From: Sinorhizobium sp. 8-89
GTDB taxonomy: Bacteria; Pseudomonadota; Alphaproteobacteria; Rhizobiales; Rhizobiaceae
Direction of reading: 5' to 3'
Length of the DNA stretch: 64,000 nt
Assembly: GCF_030124325.1 (NCBI RefSeq)
Contig: NZ_JASKLR010000023.1
Span: 1 to 64,000 of the forward strand
In this document: in pieces, positions 1 to 9,175 of the stretch
How the letters are laid out: each line of letters opens with the position of its first letter
Numbering within the stretch: the stretch's first letter is position 1
Program-made: the position numbers and the translations under genes
Notes under the pieces: model-generated
The model's database searches: none
Told to the model about the DNA's origin: nothing
What the model saw: the letters and a program-made list of their open reading frames with translations, nothing else

Positions 1-4
1 AAAG

Positions 5-96
5 GTGCTCACGATCCTCTGAAATCGTTGCTCATGATCCCCTGAAATCCGTGCTCACGATGCAGTGAAATCCGTGCTCACGATCGCCTGAAATAC
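5..96. repeat. Terminal repeat array, istB-side end of the IS21 element
   Basis: Four tandem copies of a roughly 23-bp unit start near 5, 27, 51 and 74. Each has the form GTGCTCACGAT followed by about five variable bases and TGAAAT(C/A)C; the second copy has GTTGCTCATGAT. IS21-family ends carry multiple such units, presumed transposase-binding sites. The regular spacing and position at the tip of the element support this over a CRISPR or iteron array. Confidence 0.75.
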
Positions 97-835
97 GCAA
101 AGCTTTGCGCGGCAGATTTCGGCGCAGACTATCTCCGCTCAATTCGATGCGGTGGGCATTGTGGACCAACCTGTCGAGTATGGCGTCGGCATAGGTTGGG
201 TCGCCGATGACGCCGTGCCAGGCGGATACGGGAAGTTGGCTGGTAATGATCGTCGATCGACGGCCATAGCGATCTTCGAGGATTTCCAGCAGGTCGTGAC
301 GGGCCTGTTCATTGAGCGGTTCGAGCCCCCAATCATCCAGTATCAGGAGCTGAACATGGCCCAAGGTCCGTTGCAGCCGGGCATACCTGCCGTCACCACG
401 CGCGAGCGCAAGCTGGGCAAACAGCCTTGGGACACGCTGATAGAGAACTGAGCGATCGTCTCGGCAAGCCTTGTGGCCGAGAGCGCAAGCCAACCAACTC
501 TTTCCGACGCCCGAGGGTCCGCAAATGGCCAGATTGTCATGGGCGTTGATCCAATCGCCACTGAGCAGTTTCATGAAGAGAGCGCGATCAAGGCCGCGTT
601 CGCTACGATAATCGACATCTTCCGGGGTGGCCTGGTGGCGAAGCTTGGCAAACCTGAGGCGTGCCGCAAGCTTTCGATCGTAGCGGGAGCTCCACTCCCG
701 CTCGAGCAGCAGTCCGAGCCATTCGGCGTGCGAGAGATGTTCGCTTTCGCCGTTGGCAACGAGTTCACTGAAGGCCTTTGCCATGCCGGTCAGGCCCATG
801 GCATTCAGTTTATCCAGGGTTGGATGAGCAAGCAT
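32..835 (-). CDS. istB: IS21 helper ATPase IstB
   Basis: AAA+ ATPase that assists the IstA transposase in target selection. It is 267 aa. Walker A reads GPSGVGKSW around residue 107 and Walker B reads LLILDDWG around residue 163; the N-terminal part has the usual IstB start (LDKLNAMGLTGMAKA). It lies 12 bp downstream of istA in the same orientation, as in all IS21 elements. The last ~20 residues run into the terminal-repeat array, so the C-terminus is slightly longer than usual and encoded by element-end sequence. The frame is intact and all motifs are present, so it is probably functional. Confidence 0.93.
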   Translation of the reverse strand: MLAHPTLDKLNAMGLTGMAKAFSELVANGESEHLSHAEWLGLLLEREWSSRYDRKLAARLRFAKLRHQATPEDVDYRSERGLDRALFMKLLSGDWINAHDNLAICGPSGVGKSWLACALGHKACRDDRSVLYQRVPRLFAQLALARGDGRYARLQRTLGHVQLLILDDWGLEPLNEQARHDLLEILEDRYGRRSTIITSQLPVSAWHGVIGDPTYADAILDRLVHNAHRIELSGDSLRRNLPRKALRISGDREHGFHCIVSTDFRGS

Positions 836-847
836 CTTTCGTTCTCC

Positions 848-2398
848 TTAATGGTAATAGCGGGGTCCGCGGATGTTGGCGTGATGGATCGGTTCATGCG
901 GCGTCGCCCCATTTGACGCAGCCGTTCGGTCGAGGTGGTTGTCGAGGATGGAGCGTACCGAGCCATAGGTCCGGGCACCGATCTCCAGCGCCCGGCTGCA
1001 AGCGGCATTGACCCTGTCGCGGCCAAAGCTCTTGTTGAGGCGGATGATCCCGAGACAGGCTCGAAAGCCCTGCTCCGGGTGCGGCCTGTCGGCAAGAATG
1101 CGTTCGCACAACAGCGCAACATCCGGCCCCATCGCAGAGGCTTCGCGTTGAATGCGTTCGATCGTCCAGTCGGCAAAGCGGCGATGCGCCGAGGGCATAT
1201 GATCGGGGATCGTCGTGTGCTTGCCGTTGCCGCTGGAGCGGCGATGGGCGGCAATACGCTCGCCCTTGTGGAAGATCTCGATCGTATTGGCGGTGATACG
1301 AGCCTCGACCTGCTCGCGGGCGAAGCGATAGGGAACCGAATAATAGTGCCGCTCGATCTCGACGTGATAATCCAGCCCGGCACGCCGGATACGCCATTCG
1401 GCAAAAACATAGCGTTCGACAGGCAGCGGTCGCAAAGCCGGACGATCAAGCTCTTCGAACAATTGGCGGCGCGTGACGCCGACGCGGCGCAGAACGCGCT
1501 TATCGTTGAGATCATGGAGCAATTGGCCAATCGCCGCATTGACCTCGGCCAAGCTGTAGAAGATGCGATGGCGCAGGCGGCCCAACAGCCAGCGTTCGAC
1601 GATACGAACCGCAGCTTCCACTTTCGCCTTGTCACGCGGGCGTCGCGGCCGCGTCGGCAAGACGGCGCTGCCATAATGGGCCGCCATCCCGCAATATGTC
1701 CGGTTGACCTGGGGATCGAAGTGGCAGGCCTTGATGATCGCCACCTTGGCATTGTCGGGAACCAGCAAGGCTGGCGCACCGCCAAAGAACTCCAGCGCCA
1801 GGATATGGCATTCAATCCAGTCGGGAAGCGTCTCGCTCCAGCGTGCCTGCGCATATGAAAGGCTCGATGCTCCCAGAACCGCCACGAACAGGTGCGCCTG
1901 CCGTGTCTTGCCGGACAGCCGATCAATAACCACCGTGACCGTGTCGCCGGCATAGTCGACAAACAGCTTGTCGCCGGCCGCGTGATCCTGCCGCATCGTC
2001 ACAGGCAGCTTCATCGCCCAGCCGCGGTAGAGGTCACAGTACCGACTGTAGCGATAGCCGTCCGGATAACGGCTGATGTATTCGTCCCAAAGGATCTGCA
2101 GCGTCATGTGCTTGCGCTTCAGCTCGCGATGGACCTGCGCCCAGTCCGGCTCGGGGCTGCGACGATGACCCGTCTTCGTCCCGGCCGCCTTGTAAAGCGC
2201 CGCTTCCAGGACCGCATCGCTGACGTCGTCACCCAACGGCCAGGAAAGCTCCGCAACGGCCGCACGCCGCAGCGTCTCACGCACCGTCGAGGGCGCAGCG
2301 CCAACCCGGACCGCAATCGACTTGTGGCCAAGTCCTTGTTCGAAACGATATCTCAATATCTCGCGGACACGCCGCATCTCCAGTCTCTCCGCAGGCAT
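848..2398 (-). CDS. istA: IS21 transposase IstA
   Basis: DDE transposase of the IS21 family, 516 aa. The N-terminus (about residues 1-60) carries a helix-turn-helix with the sequence GLGHKSIAVRVGAAPSTVRE. The rve-type catalytic core spans about residues 125-300, with LFVDYAGDTV supplying the first acidic residue, VPDNAK around the second, and RPRDKAKVEAAV around the third. The C-terminus has the typical HANIRGPRYYH ending. It is transcribed toward istB with a short gap. The frame is open throughout. Several long open frames on the opposite strand are shadows of this GC-rich gene. Confidence 0.94.
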   Translation of the reverse strand: MPAERLEMRRVREILRYRFEQGLGHKSIAVRVGAAPSTVRETLRRAAVAELSWPLGDDVSDAVLEAALYKAAGTKTGHRRSPEPDWAQVHRELKRKHMTLQILWDEYISRYPDGYRYSRYCDLYRGWAMKLPVTMRQDHAAGDKLFVDYAGDTVTVVIDRLSGKTRQAHLFVAVLGASSLSYAQARWSETLPDWIECHILALEFFGGAPALLVPDNAKVAIIKACHFDPQVNRTYCGMAAHYGSAVLPTRPRRPRDKAKVEAAVRIVERWLLGRLRHRIFYSLAEVNAAIGQLLHDLNDKRVLRRVGVTRRQLFEELDRPALRPLPVERYVFAEWRIRRAGLDYHVEIERHYYSVPYRFAREQVEARITANTIEIFHKGERIAAHRRSSGNGKHTTIPDHMPSAHRRFADWTIERIQREASAMGPDVALLCERILADRPHPEQGFRACLGIIRLNKSFGRDRVNAACSRALEIGARTYGSVRSILDNHLDRTAASNGATPHEPIHHANIRGPRYYH

Positions 2399-2466
2399 CC
2401 CGTTCCTTCCTCGTCACGTCGAAGGAAGAAACTTCACACCAGCAGAACACCCACGCCAGATGCCCT

Positions 2467-2558
2467 CCGAAGGGGGCGGCATCATCTCGGAATCAGGGGG
2501 CGACTATTTCTCGGAATTGGGGGGCGAGATCATTTCGGAATCAGGGGGCGGATTGCCT
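2467..2558. repeat. Terminal repeat array, istA-side end of the IS21 element
   Basis: Three good copies and one partial copy of a roughly 24-bp unit, with copies starting near 2488, 2512 and 2536 and a degenerate one near 2467. The unit reads CGGAATCAGGGGGCG followed by an AT-containing spacer. In inverted orientation it resembles the repeats at the other end (GATTTCAGGGG core). The array marks the right tip of the IS21 element. Confidence 0.7.
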
Positions 2559-2565
2559 CGGAATT

Positions 2566-2800
2566 TGCACCGCCTATTGGGATTAAAGGTTCAGCACAAT
2601 TTCCGATGCCGGAAGCATCTCTTCACGCCGACCTCCTTGTGGCAGATATCGCCAGTTTAACCGCCGAAACGCCCTTACTTCGCGCAACTCGTGCCGCCGG
2701 GGCTACGACCTCCGACGGTAACGATATGCTTTCTGCTCAAATCAAGCTGATCGCGGGGTTTGCCGTCGGCCTGCCGGCAGGCACCTCTCTCGGGCAATAG
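2566..2800 (+). pseudogene. 3' fragment of a shikimate-dehydrogenase-like gene
   Basis: About 78 codons encode only the C-terminal part of an AroE-family protein: PIGIKGSAQFPMPE, then LLVADIASLTAETPLL and SDGNDMLSAQIKLIAGFA. It aligns without gaps to the last ~77 residues of the intact paralogue at 51127-51957 but is clearly diverged in DNA, so it is an old paralogue rather than a recent copy. The cofactor and substrate domains are missing; the break coincides with the right end of the IS21 element. A longer frame reading through from inside the IS is fortuitous. Confidence 0.8.
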
Positions 2801-2879
2801 TGATCGACTGACGTCAATTTGGATCTGCCGGATGTGCCTGCAGGCATCCTATCGTTGAATTGCGAGTGGACGTCCTTGT

Positions 2880-3535
2880 TCCAGCGGCTGTTCAGCCTTA
2901 AAATCACGCGCAGGATTACCTTTGCGTGCCTCCCACTCTTCGATTCGACGGATGCTGTTTGCAATATCAGCCGCAAGAACTGGTCGGGCGACATTGCGCA
3001 GATGAGGGCTTCGGAAGCAAGCCCCATGTCGGCGAGCCGTGCATGGCAGCCCGATCTGCTGAAAGAATTCCGTCATATCGTCGAGTTCATCCTCACTGCA
3101 GCCCTCTACGGCGAGCTGAACAAGAAGTCCGTAGGAACGTGTTCGCCTTGTTGGGCATGTCGCGTTCCGCGCGTAACGAGAAGGCCAAGCATCATGGCAT
3201 GGGCTATCGAGAGACCGCCATTTTCGAAGGCAAGGCAACTCACAGCGGCCTCAACTGCGGCCTCCACGTCTGCAGTGCAGTTGACTTCCCCGCGCTCTAC
3301 CGCGCGCATTGCGGCCACACCATGAGCCCGGATCATTGTGTAGCAGCCCTCGGCAACAAATCAATGCAGAACGCAGCTGCCTCAACCCGTGCCTGTTGAC
3401 ACCGGTTCCAGCAAACATCCGTGCGCTTCGAAGGACTTGGTTATTGCATCGCCGATGCCAGCACAAGAAAAGCGAGCCGGCGCGGCCGCGATCACGGCCG
3501 TGTCGACGATCACGCAATCAGCTACGGTTCATATG
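2880..3535 (-). pseudogene. Frameshifted glycerol-dehydrogenase-like relic (GldA/Fe-ADH family)
   Basis: Reading the minus strand in three frames recovers a colinear GldA-type C-terminal half: VIVDTAVIAAAPARF, AGIGDAITKSFEAHGC, then MIRAHGVAAMRAVERG and LAFENGGLSIAHAMMLGLL with a metal-site-like histidine, then a frame change to YGLLVQLAVEGCSEDELDDMTEF. At least two frameshifts and a premature stop break the frame, and the N-terminal nucleotide-binding part is gone. The family oxidises glycerol and related polyols with NAD. It lies between two IS21-type elements, which probably caused the decay. Confidence 0.72.
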
Positions 3536-3554
3536 CTCAACTGCCACGAGCCGA

Positions 3555-4659
3555 TGGTAATGATCGTAGACCCACAGTCCGCATTCCGGCAAGAAGGTGC
3601 CGATCGTCGATCGCAAGACTGGCGAGATCCGCGAGGCGAAGCTGTTCCTCGGCGTTCTCGATGCGTCGAGCTTCACTTTCGCCGAGGCCACCTGGACCCA
3701 GCCCTTGTCGGACTGGATCGGTTCGCATGTGCGGATGTTCACCTTCTTCGGCGGCGTGCCCCGTCTGGTCGTGCCCGATAGTCTGAAGTCCGGCGTCAAC
3801 CGGGCCAGCTTCTACGATCCGGAGATCAACGCTACCGCATGATGGCTTAGAACGGCGTGCGCTTCGCCCAGTGCAGCGCGACAACCAAGATGAGACGCGA
3901 TCTCAGCCAGATTTGTCGCTCTACAGCCCAGAGCTGCATTCTCGGTCGGCTGCGCAAGCAGACGTTATTCTCGCTCGCCGAGGCCAATGCCGTGATTGCC
4001 GACGTGTTGGAGCGTATCAACAATCATGTCATGCGCCGTTTGGGTGTCAGCCGTCGCCACTCTTCGAGACGGTCGAACGCGCGGGGCTCGCAAGCTTGCC
4101 CGCCGACGAGTACGAGTTCGCCGAATGGCTTTGCGCGGGTCTCGACGGATTACCATGCCGAGTTCAAGACCTTCTTCTATTCCGTCCCGCACGCGCTCAT
4201 TCGCCAGCAGGTCGATATCGGGGCGACCGCGCGGATGATCGAGATCTTTCATCGCGGCAAACGCGTCGCGGTCCATCAGCGCCGCTAAGGCGGGCCGCGC
4301 TATGGAACAGACCCGGCGCACATGCCGAACTCCCACCGCCGATATGCCTAATGGACGCCGGAGCGCTTCCGGCGCTGGGCCGCGTCCATCGGTCCGCAGA
4401 CCGAAGAGCAGATCGTCGCCATTCTCGCCAGCCGGCCACATCCCGAGCAGGGCTTCAGAACCTGCCTCGGCATCCTGCGCCTCTATCGCGACATCGGCCG
4501 CGAGCGCGCCGAGGTCGTTTCGGCACGGGCCGTCGAGATCGGCGGCCTGGCAAGACGATTGCCTCGCTCATCGCCACCCACAAGGCCACCAGACATTCCA
4601 CCGAACCCGCCGCCGTCATGGAACACGCCAATCTGCGTGGTCCCGGCTACGTTCGTTGA
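3555..4659 (+). pseudogene. Degenerate istA of a second IS21-type element
   Basis: Pieces of IstA appear in order but in different frames: KKVPIVDRKTGEIREAKLF to FYDPEINATA (about 3580-3842), ILGRLRKQTLFSLAEANAVI (about 3940), STDYHAEFKTFFYSVPHALI to RMIEIFHRGKRVAVHQRR (4140-4288), and the ending MEHANLRGPGYVR at 4618-4659. The N-terminal third and part of the catalytic core are missing, and several frameshifts are present. The sequence differs from the intact IstA at 848-2398, so this is a different IS21 subgroup and not a copy of it. Confidence 0.82.
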
Positions 4660-4672
4660 GGAGACACCAACG

Positions 4673-5095
4673 ATGCTGACCCAATCCGACCATCGACATG
4701 CTGCGCGAACGGCCTGACAGGCATGGTCAGTGCCTATCAGGAACTCGAGGCGCAAACGGAAGCGACACCTCGAGCATGGCGAATGGCTTGCACTGCTGCT
4801 CGAACGCGAGGCGACGACACGCCGCCAGAAGCGCTTCGGGCGAGAGCGCGCGCTGCAAAGCAGCGCCATGACGCCCAGATCGAGAACGCTGACTTCCGCG
4901 CCGCCCGCGGCCTGGACCGCAATCTTTTCATGAAGCTCGCCGGTTGCGACTGGATCTCTCGGGGCCATAGCCTGCTGTTGGTCGGACCCGCCGGCATCGG
5001 AAAGAGCTGGCTTGCCTGCGCGCTCGGAAACAAGGCATGCCGCGGGGACTTCTCCGTCGCCTATCACCGCCTTCCAAGGCTGTTCTCCACCCGAG
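4673..5095 (+). pseudogene. Truncated istB of the second IS21-type element
   Basis: Follows the degenerate istA by about a dozen bases. IstB sequence is recognisable across frame changes: LTGM and YQELEA near the start, LEHGEWLALLLEREATTRR in one frame, and RGLDRNLFMKLAGCDWIS with Walker A GPAGIGKSWLACALGNKA in another. Similarity stops abruptly after YHRLPRLF near 5095, so the Walker B half is deleted. The break abuts the oxidoreductase gene that begins the next intact locus. Confidence 0.82.
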
Positions 5096-5124
5096 AATTC
5101 TATGTTAGGTTTCAGCGGTATAAA

Positions 5125-6141
5125 TCAGATTGTTTTCATAGCAGACTGTAGCACCAGGTGAGCAAGTTCTAAACTTTTCACGTTGTCCTCAGCTGACGGA
5201 AAGAAGTCTTCACACTGCCCGCTTACCACCGCTGCTTGGAAGTCGGCCAGGACAGCGGCTCGACCAAACAAATCCCGGGTGGCTAATTCTTCTTCAGTGG
5301 AAGTTTCGCCGCGTCGCACCTGAAGGCGCTCTCCATTTAGTGATACGTCGCGATCTCCGCGGCTACACCAGTCCACGCATCCGTTTTCAAACTCCATTCG
5401 CCAATCGCCCGAGAAAGTCGTTTCAGGGGCCCGGGTTATCCAGCTACCGCTCCAGTTGACGACCACCCCGTTGGCAAAACGGATCAAGGCCGACGCTGAC
5501 GCCGGGTCGCTATATTTACTCCAGATGGGGCTTGAGGCGAGAGCATCAACATGTGTTGGTTCAGCGCCTATAATCATGCGCATAAGATCAAAGTGATGGA
5601 TTCCCATGTCAAGGAGAAGCGGCTGCACCATCGTCTGGTGCCAGCGAGCTCGAGCTTCTGATTCGAAAGTGATGCGGCGGCGAAAATCTACGCGCACGTC
5701 GCCGAGCAGTCCCAGCTCTTGTTTCCGCACTATTTCGCGTGCGCGGACAGCCGCGGGGTAGTAGCGGAAGTTTTGATTGACCATCAGGACGCGACGCGCT
5801 TCCCGAGCGATTTCTGTCAGACGACGCGCATCGCTCAGTTCGCTGGTAAAGGGCTTCTCGACGAGAACATGCAGCCCGATCTGCAGGGCCTCTGTGACAA
5901 GGTCCGGATGAGCATCGGTTGTTGTGAGGACGAGAGCGGCTTCTGCGCCAGTCGCGGCGGCCGCTTCGCTGATTGAGCGGAAGAAGAGGGACGGCAACAC
6001 ATTCAGACGGCTTGCTGCCTCTGCGACTTTTGAGGGCTGCCGGTTTACGAAGGCGACTATCTCGATACCCGCGACTTGCGGAACAACTGTCAATGCCCAG
6101 TTGACACCCCAGTCGCCAATGCCAACCTGGATGACTCGCAT
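5125..6141 (-). CDS. Gfo/Idh/MocA-family oxidoreductase
   Basis: Probable NAD(P)-dependent sugar or cyclitol-type dehydrogenase, 338 aa. The N-terminal Rossmann fold starts at once with VIQVGIGDWGVNWAL. The family motif EKPF (in HVLVEKPFTSEL) is near residue 95, and the C-terminal domain carries DMGIHHFDLMRMI, matching the usual GxHxxD-type active-site segment. I chose the ATG at 6141 because the Rossmann glycines follow directly and AGGGGAAC precedes it; a longer frame upstream adds unrelated residues. It is last in the minus-strand run after the potD-B-C-A-like genes, 97 bp after the ATPase, so it probably acts on the imported compound or its product. The substrate is unknown. Confidence 0.85.
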   Translation of the reverse strand: MRVIQVGIGDWGVNWALTVVPQVAGIEIVAFVNRQPSKVAEAASRLNVLPSLFFRSISEAAAATGAEAALVLTTTDAHPDLVTEALQIGLHVLVEKPFTSELSDARRLTEIAREARRVLMVNQNFRYYPAAVRAREIVRKQELGLLGDVRVDFRRRITFESEARARWHQTMVQPLLLDMGIHHFDLMRMIIGAEPTHVDALASSPIWSKYSDPASASALIRFANGVVVNWSGSWITRAPETTFSGDWRMEFENGCVDWCSRGDRDVSLNGERLQVRRGETSTEEELATRDLFGRAAVLADFQAAVVSGQCEDFFPSAEDNVKSLELAHLVLQSAMKTI

Positions 6142-6238
6142 GAAAGTTCCCCTGCTGCTGATGCGGTTGATCGCGCTTTGCAAATGTATGGAACTAGTCC
6201 CGTAGGCGATTTCACGGGGCCGGCTTTGAATGGGTTGG

Positions 6239-7384
6239 TCAGCCGCGTGTGGCTTTTGGCACCAGAACCGCATTCTCCGTTGGGAACCGCAGTCCGACCG
6301 TCTGGTCGAGTACGAAACGACGCGACGGGCTCGGCTTCGCGAACGCCGTTACTGTTCCCACCGGCGTGTCGACCTCGATCCGCGTGAAACTACCCAGGTA
6401 GACGGACTTCGTTATTCGACCTTGCAGCATGGCCTCGGTTTCGGAGCAGACCTCGACGTTTTCCGGGCGGAGCAATAGGAGATATTGCTGCGCCGGATTG
6501 ATGGCGAAATCCAGGCTACAACGCAATACCCTGCCGTCCGCGAGTTTGAAGTCGCTTTCGGACGACTGATTGACCGGAAGGAGGTTTGCCTCCCCCAGGA
6601 AGTTAGCCACGAATTCGGTCTGAGGGCGCTGGTACAAGCTCTCAGGTGATGAGACCTGTTCGAGCCGACCATCTCGCATCACAGCTGCGCGATCAGAAAG
6701 CATCAGGGCCTCACTCTGGTCGTGAGTCACATAAACGATCGTGAGCCGCAGCCGCTCCTGCAGGTTCAAAAGCTCCAGTTTGAGCTCCTCGCGAAGATTC
6801 TTGTCCAACGCGCCCATGGGTTCGTCCATCAGGAGCACATGGGGCTCGTAGACCAATGCGCGGACAAGAGCGACGCGTTGGCGTTGGCCGCCTGACAACT
6901 GGAGCGGCAATCGGTTGGCGAACTTATCAGGCGATAACTTCACCGTTTCCATTGCCCGGCGCACGCGTATGTCGATGTCAGCTTTTGACATGCGTCTGAG
7001 CTTGAGGGGATAAGCGATGTTGTCGAATACGCTCATATGGGGGAACAGCGCGTAGCTTTGAAACACCATTCCAATGCCTCGTGCATATGGCGGAACCGAT
7101 GTGACATCCTGGTGGCCGATGTGGATTGATCCCGACGTTGAACTCTCAAACCCCGCCAGCATCATCAGTGCTGTCGTCTTGCCCGACCCGGATGGGCCGA
7201 GCAGAGAAATGAACTCTCCAGGCTCGATATCGAGTGAGACGTTGTCGACAGCGCGAACTATCCCATACTCTTTCGTGAGACCTCGCATTTGCACCCGAGA
7301 ACCGGCTACTGAACCAATTTTTTCTAACACCGGAACTTCTCCTGTATAACTTTGCGACTGCACGATTGCTGATTGGATGCCCAC
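6239..7384 (-). CDS. Polyamine-type ABC transporter ATP-binding protein
   Basis: ATPase of a spermidine/putrescine-type (PotA/PotG family) importer, 381 aa. Walker A GPSGSGKTT, signature LSGGQRQRVAL and Walker B LLMDEPMGALD are all present, with the switch histidine in YVTHDQSEA; the C-terminal ~120 aa form the TOBE-type regulatory domain. A GTG start at 7384 follows AGAAGGA. It is the fourth gene of the minus-strand operon after binding protein and two permeases. Substrate class is inferred from family membership; amines or amino-acid-like compounds are plausible given the neighbouring aminotransferase. Confidence 0.9.
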   Translation of the reverse strand: MGIQSAIVQSQSYTGEVPVLEKIGSVAGSRVQMRGLTKEYGIVRAVDNVSLDIEPGEFISLLGPSGSGKTTALMMLAGFESSTSGSIHIGHQDVTSVPPYARGIGMVFQSYALFPHMSVFDNIAYPLKLRRMSKADIDIRVRRAMETVKLSPDKFANRLPLQLSGGQRQRVALVRALVYEPHVLLMDEPMGALDKNLREELKLELLNLQERLRLTIVYVTHDQSEALMLSDRAAVMRDGRLEQVSSPESLYQRPQTEFVANFLGEANLLPVNQSSESDFKLADGRVLRCSLDFAINPAQQYLLLLRPENVEVCSETEAMLQGRITKSVYLGSFTRIEVDTPVGTVTAFAKPSPSRRFVLDQTVGLRFPTENAVLVPKATRG

Positions 7385-7421
7385 GAAACTTTCCTTCTAA
7401 GTCAATTTGACACACGTCGCT

Positions 7422-8234
7422 TCACATTGCAGGGGCGGCTTCCGCCCACCGCCGCTGCCAGCGCTGGAGGATGCCCGCCATGCACATCAGCACGACTGCA
7501 ATTATGATCTGGACTGTTGAAACGGCAGCGACGACCGGCGAGGCTGCCATGGATAAACTGGAGAAGATCCGCACAGGCAGTGTCGGCGCAAGCGATCCCG
7601 ACACGAAAACTGTCACGACGACCTCATCGAACGAGATCAGGAAGGCGAACAGCCCTCCAGTGATGATGGCCGGCAGATTGACGGGCATCGTCACGTCGCG
7701 AATTGTGCGCCAGCGATTTGCTCCTAGGCTGAGGGCAGCGAGTTCGATGCTGGGATCGATCCGGGCCAATGCCGAAGCTACGATCAGGTAGACATAGGGG
7801 ACACCCAGCACAGTGTGCAATACGGCAAGACCAATATTGGAGCCGATCATGTCCAGCTTTGCAAAAAGTGAATAGCCACCCGTTGCCAGGATGATTGGCG
7901 GAACCACCAGCGGTGCGATTGCGAGGGCTTCAACCAGACGCTTTGCTGGAAGTTTTGTCCGCGCCACGCCAAAGGCTGCAATGCTGCCAATCGTCGTAGA
8001 GAACAAGGTGGCCAGACCACCGACAAAAAGCGTCCGCAAGACCGCCTCATTCCACCGTTCGTCAAACACAAACTCCTGATACCAGCGCCAGGAAAACAGT
8101 TGCGGAGGAAATCTTAGGACGTCGTCGGTGCTGAACGATAGCCAGACGACTACCAGTGTCGGGCCGGTAAGATAGAGAGCTACCAGTGCAATGAGCAGAA
8201 AACGAATGCGGCGGATGTTTGCTGTGTCGCCCAT
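7422..8234 (-). CDS. Polyamine-type ABC transporter permease (PotC-like)
   Basis: Inner-membrane permease of about 270 aa with six predicted hydrophobic segments, beginning with LIALVALYLTGPTLVVVWLSF. The EAA loop reads ELAALSLGANRWRTIRDVTMP near residue 180, as in PotC/PotI proteins. Start chosen at the ATG 8234 behind CAGGAGATAG; a longer open frame upstream overlaps the other permease. It begins 2 bp after the stop of the PotB-like gene, so the two permeases are co-translated. Together they form the membrane channel of the importer. Confidence 0.88.
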   Translation of the reverse strand: MGDTANIRRIRFLLIALVALYLTGPTLVVVWLSFSTDDVLRFPPQLFSWRWYQEFVFDERWNEAVLRTLFVGGLATLFSTTIGSIAAFGVARTKLPAKRLVEALAIAPLVVPPIILATGGYSLFAKLDMIGSNIGLAVLHTVLGVPYVYLIVASALARIDPSIELAALSLGANRWRTIRDVTMPVNLPAIITGGLFAFLISFDEVVVTVFVSGSLAPTLPVRIFSSLSMAASPVVAAVSTVQIIIAVVLMCMAGILQRWQRRWAEAAPAM

Positions 8235-8236
8235 CT

Positions 8237-9133
8237 CTATCTCCTGTAGTGAGCAGCGACGCTGCCGATTTTGCTGGCAATGAAAAGCAGGCAAAGGGTC
8301 ACTAATAGTAGGAGAACGGACATCACTGCACCGCCCTTCAGGTTGTAAAACGTAATGACCTCCGTGCTGATCATATTGGAGATCATTGCGCTTTTCGGTC
8401 CGCCGAGAATTGCTGGTGTAATGTAGAAGCCGAGGGAAATGACGAATACCAGGATAGCGGCCACCGCCGCTCCCTGCTTCGTGAGCGGCAAAACAACCTT
8501 GGTAAACGTCTGCCGCCCTTTTGCACCGCATATCGCAGATGCTCGTAGGAGGTCGAGGTCAAGACTCAGAAGCGTTGTGTAAATAGGGAGGATTGCAAAA
8601 GGCAGCATAGCCTGCACCATGCCAATCAGGACGACAGGTTCGGAGTTCAGCATCGTCAGCGGCTGGTCGATTAAGCCGAACTTGAGCAGCACTGTATTGA
8701 TGATGCCAAAACGACTGAACATTGCCGTCCAGGCGTACGTCCTGACGACGATGCTCGTGAAAAGCGGAAACATGATGAGGGCCAGGGCGATTGAGCGCAC
8801 GGTTTGTGAACTCCTCCACATCGCGTAGGCCATGGTGTAACCGACAACGACGCTGATGATCGTGACGATCAACGCGACCCGAAATGTTCGGAACGCAACG
8901 GAGTGAAACAGATCATCTCGCATAACGTCATATAACAGTTGACCAGCGGCTCCTACTCCCTGATCGAATATTGCTAAAATCAGTGCGATAATGGGTCCGA
9001 AGAAGAATACGCCAAGTACGGCAAAAAGCGGGGAAACGCTCGCAAAGCCAATCGGCTTCGAAAGAACAACTCCCTTGTCGACTTCCGCGACGGCGCTTCC
9101 CCGCTGAGGTTTGAATTTGTACGTCGATTGCAT
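8237..9133 (-). CDS. Polyamine-type ABC transporter permease (PotB-like)
   Basis: Inner-membrane permease of about 298 aa. After a ~30-residue polar N-terminus, the first membrane segment is VSPLFAVLGVFFFGPIIALILA; further hydrophobic segments follow, and the EAA-type loop is DLLRASAICGAKGRQTFTKVVLP. The ATG at 9133 is chosen; a TTG four codons upstream (9145) is an alternative and neither has a strong ribosome site. It sits between the binding-protein gene and the PotC-like gene in one operon. Confidence 0.87.
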   Translation of the reverse strand: MQSTYKFKPQRGSAVAEVDKGVVLSKPIGFASVSPLFAVLGVFFFGPIIALILAIFDQGVGAAGQLLYDVMRDDLFHSVAFRTFRVALIVTIISVVVGYTMAYAMWRSSQTVRSIALALIMFPLFTSIVVRTYAWTAMFSRFGIINTVLLKFGLIDQPLTMLNSEPVVLIGMVQAMLPFAILPIYTTLLSLDLDLLRASAICGAKGRQTFTKVVLPLTKQGAAVAAILVFVISLGFYITPAILGGPKSAMISNMISTEVITFYNLKGGAVMSVLLLLVTLCLLFIASKIGSVAAHYRR

Positions 9134-9175
9134 AACAAGGTCCAATTGGTCTTTCGCCTGACTACTTAGACTAGA

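Larger units (their letters stand above)
1..2562. mobile_element. IS21-family insertion sequence
   Basis: An IS21-type element, identified by adjacent istA and istB genes on the minus strand and by arrays of short direct repeats at each end (about 5-96 and 2467-2558), as expected for IS21 termini. The left tip lies at or just outside the start of the window, so the target-site duplication cannot be checked. The right end abuts the 3' part of a shikimate-dehydrogenase gene, which suggests insertion into, or deletion next to, that gene. Both element genes have open frames, so it may still be active. The exact outer boundaries are inferred. Confidence 0.85.

Noticed and set aside
5-96. Tandem 23-bp repeats that could be a CRISPR array or iterons
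   Set aside because: The units have no unique spacers of constant length and lie at the tip of an IS21 element, with related inverted units at its other end.
805-1962. Long open frames on both strands within istA
   Set aside because: They overlap istA completely, have arginine- and proline-rich composition typical of GC-rich shadow frames, and show no domain.
1892-2800. A 302-codon plus-strand frame joining IS21 and the shikimate-dehydrogenase fragment
   Set aside because: Only its last ~77 codons are meaningful; the rest is antisense to istA or lies in the terminal repeats.
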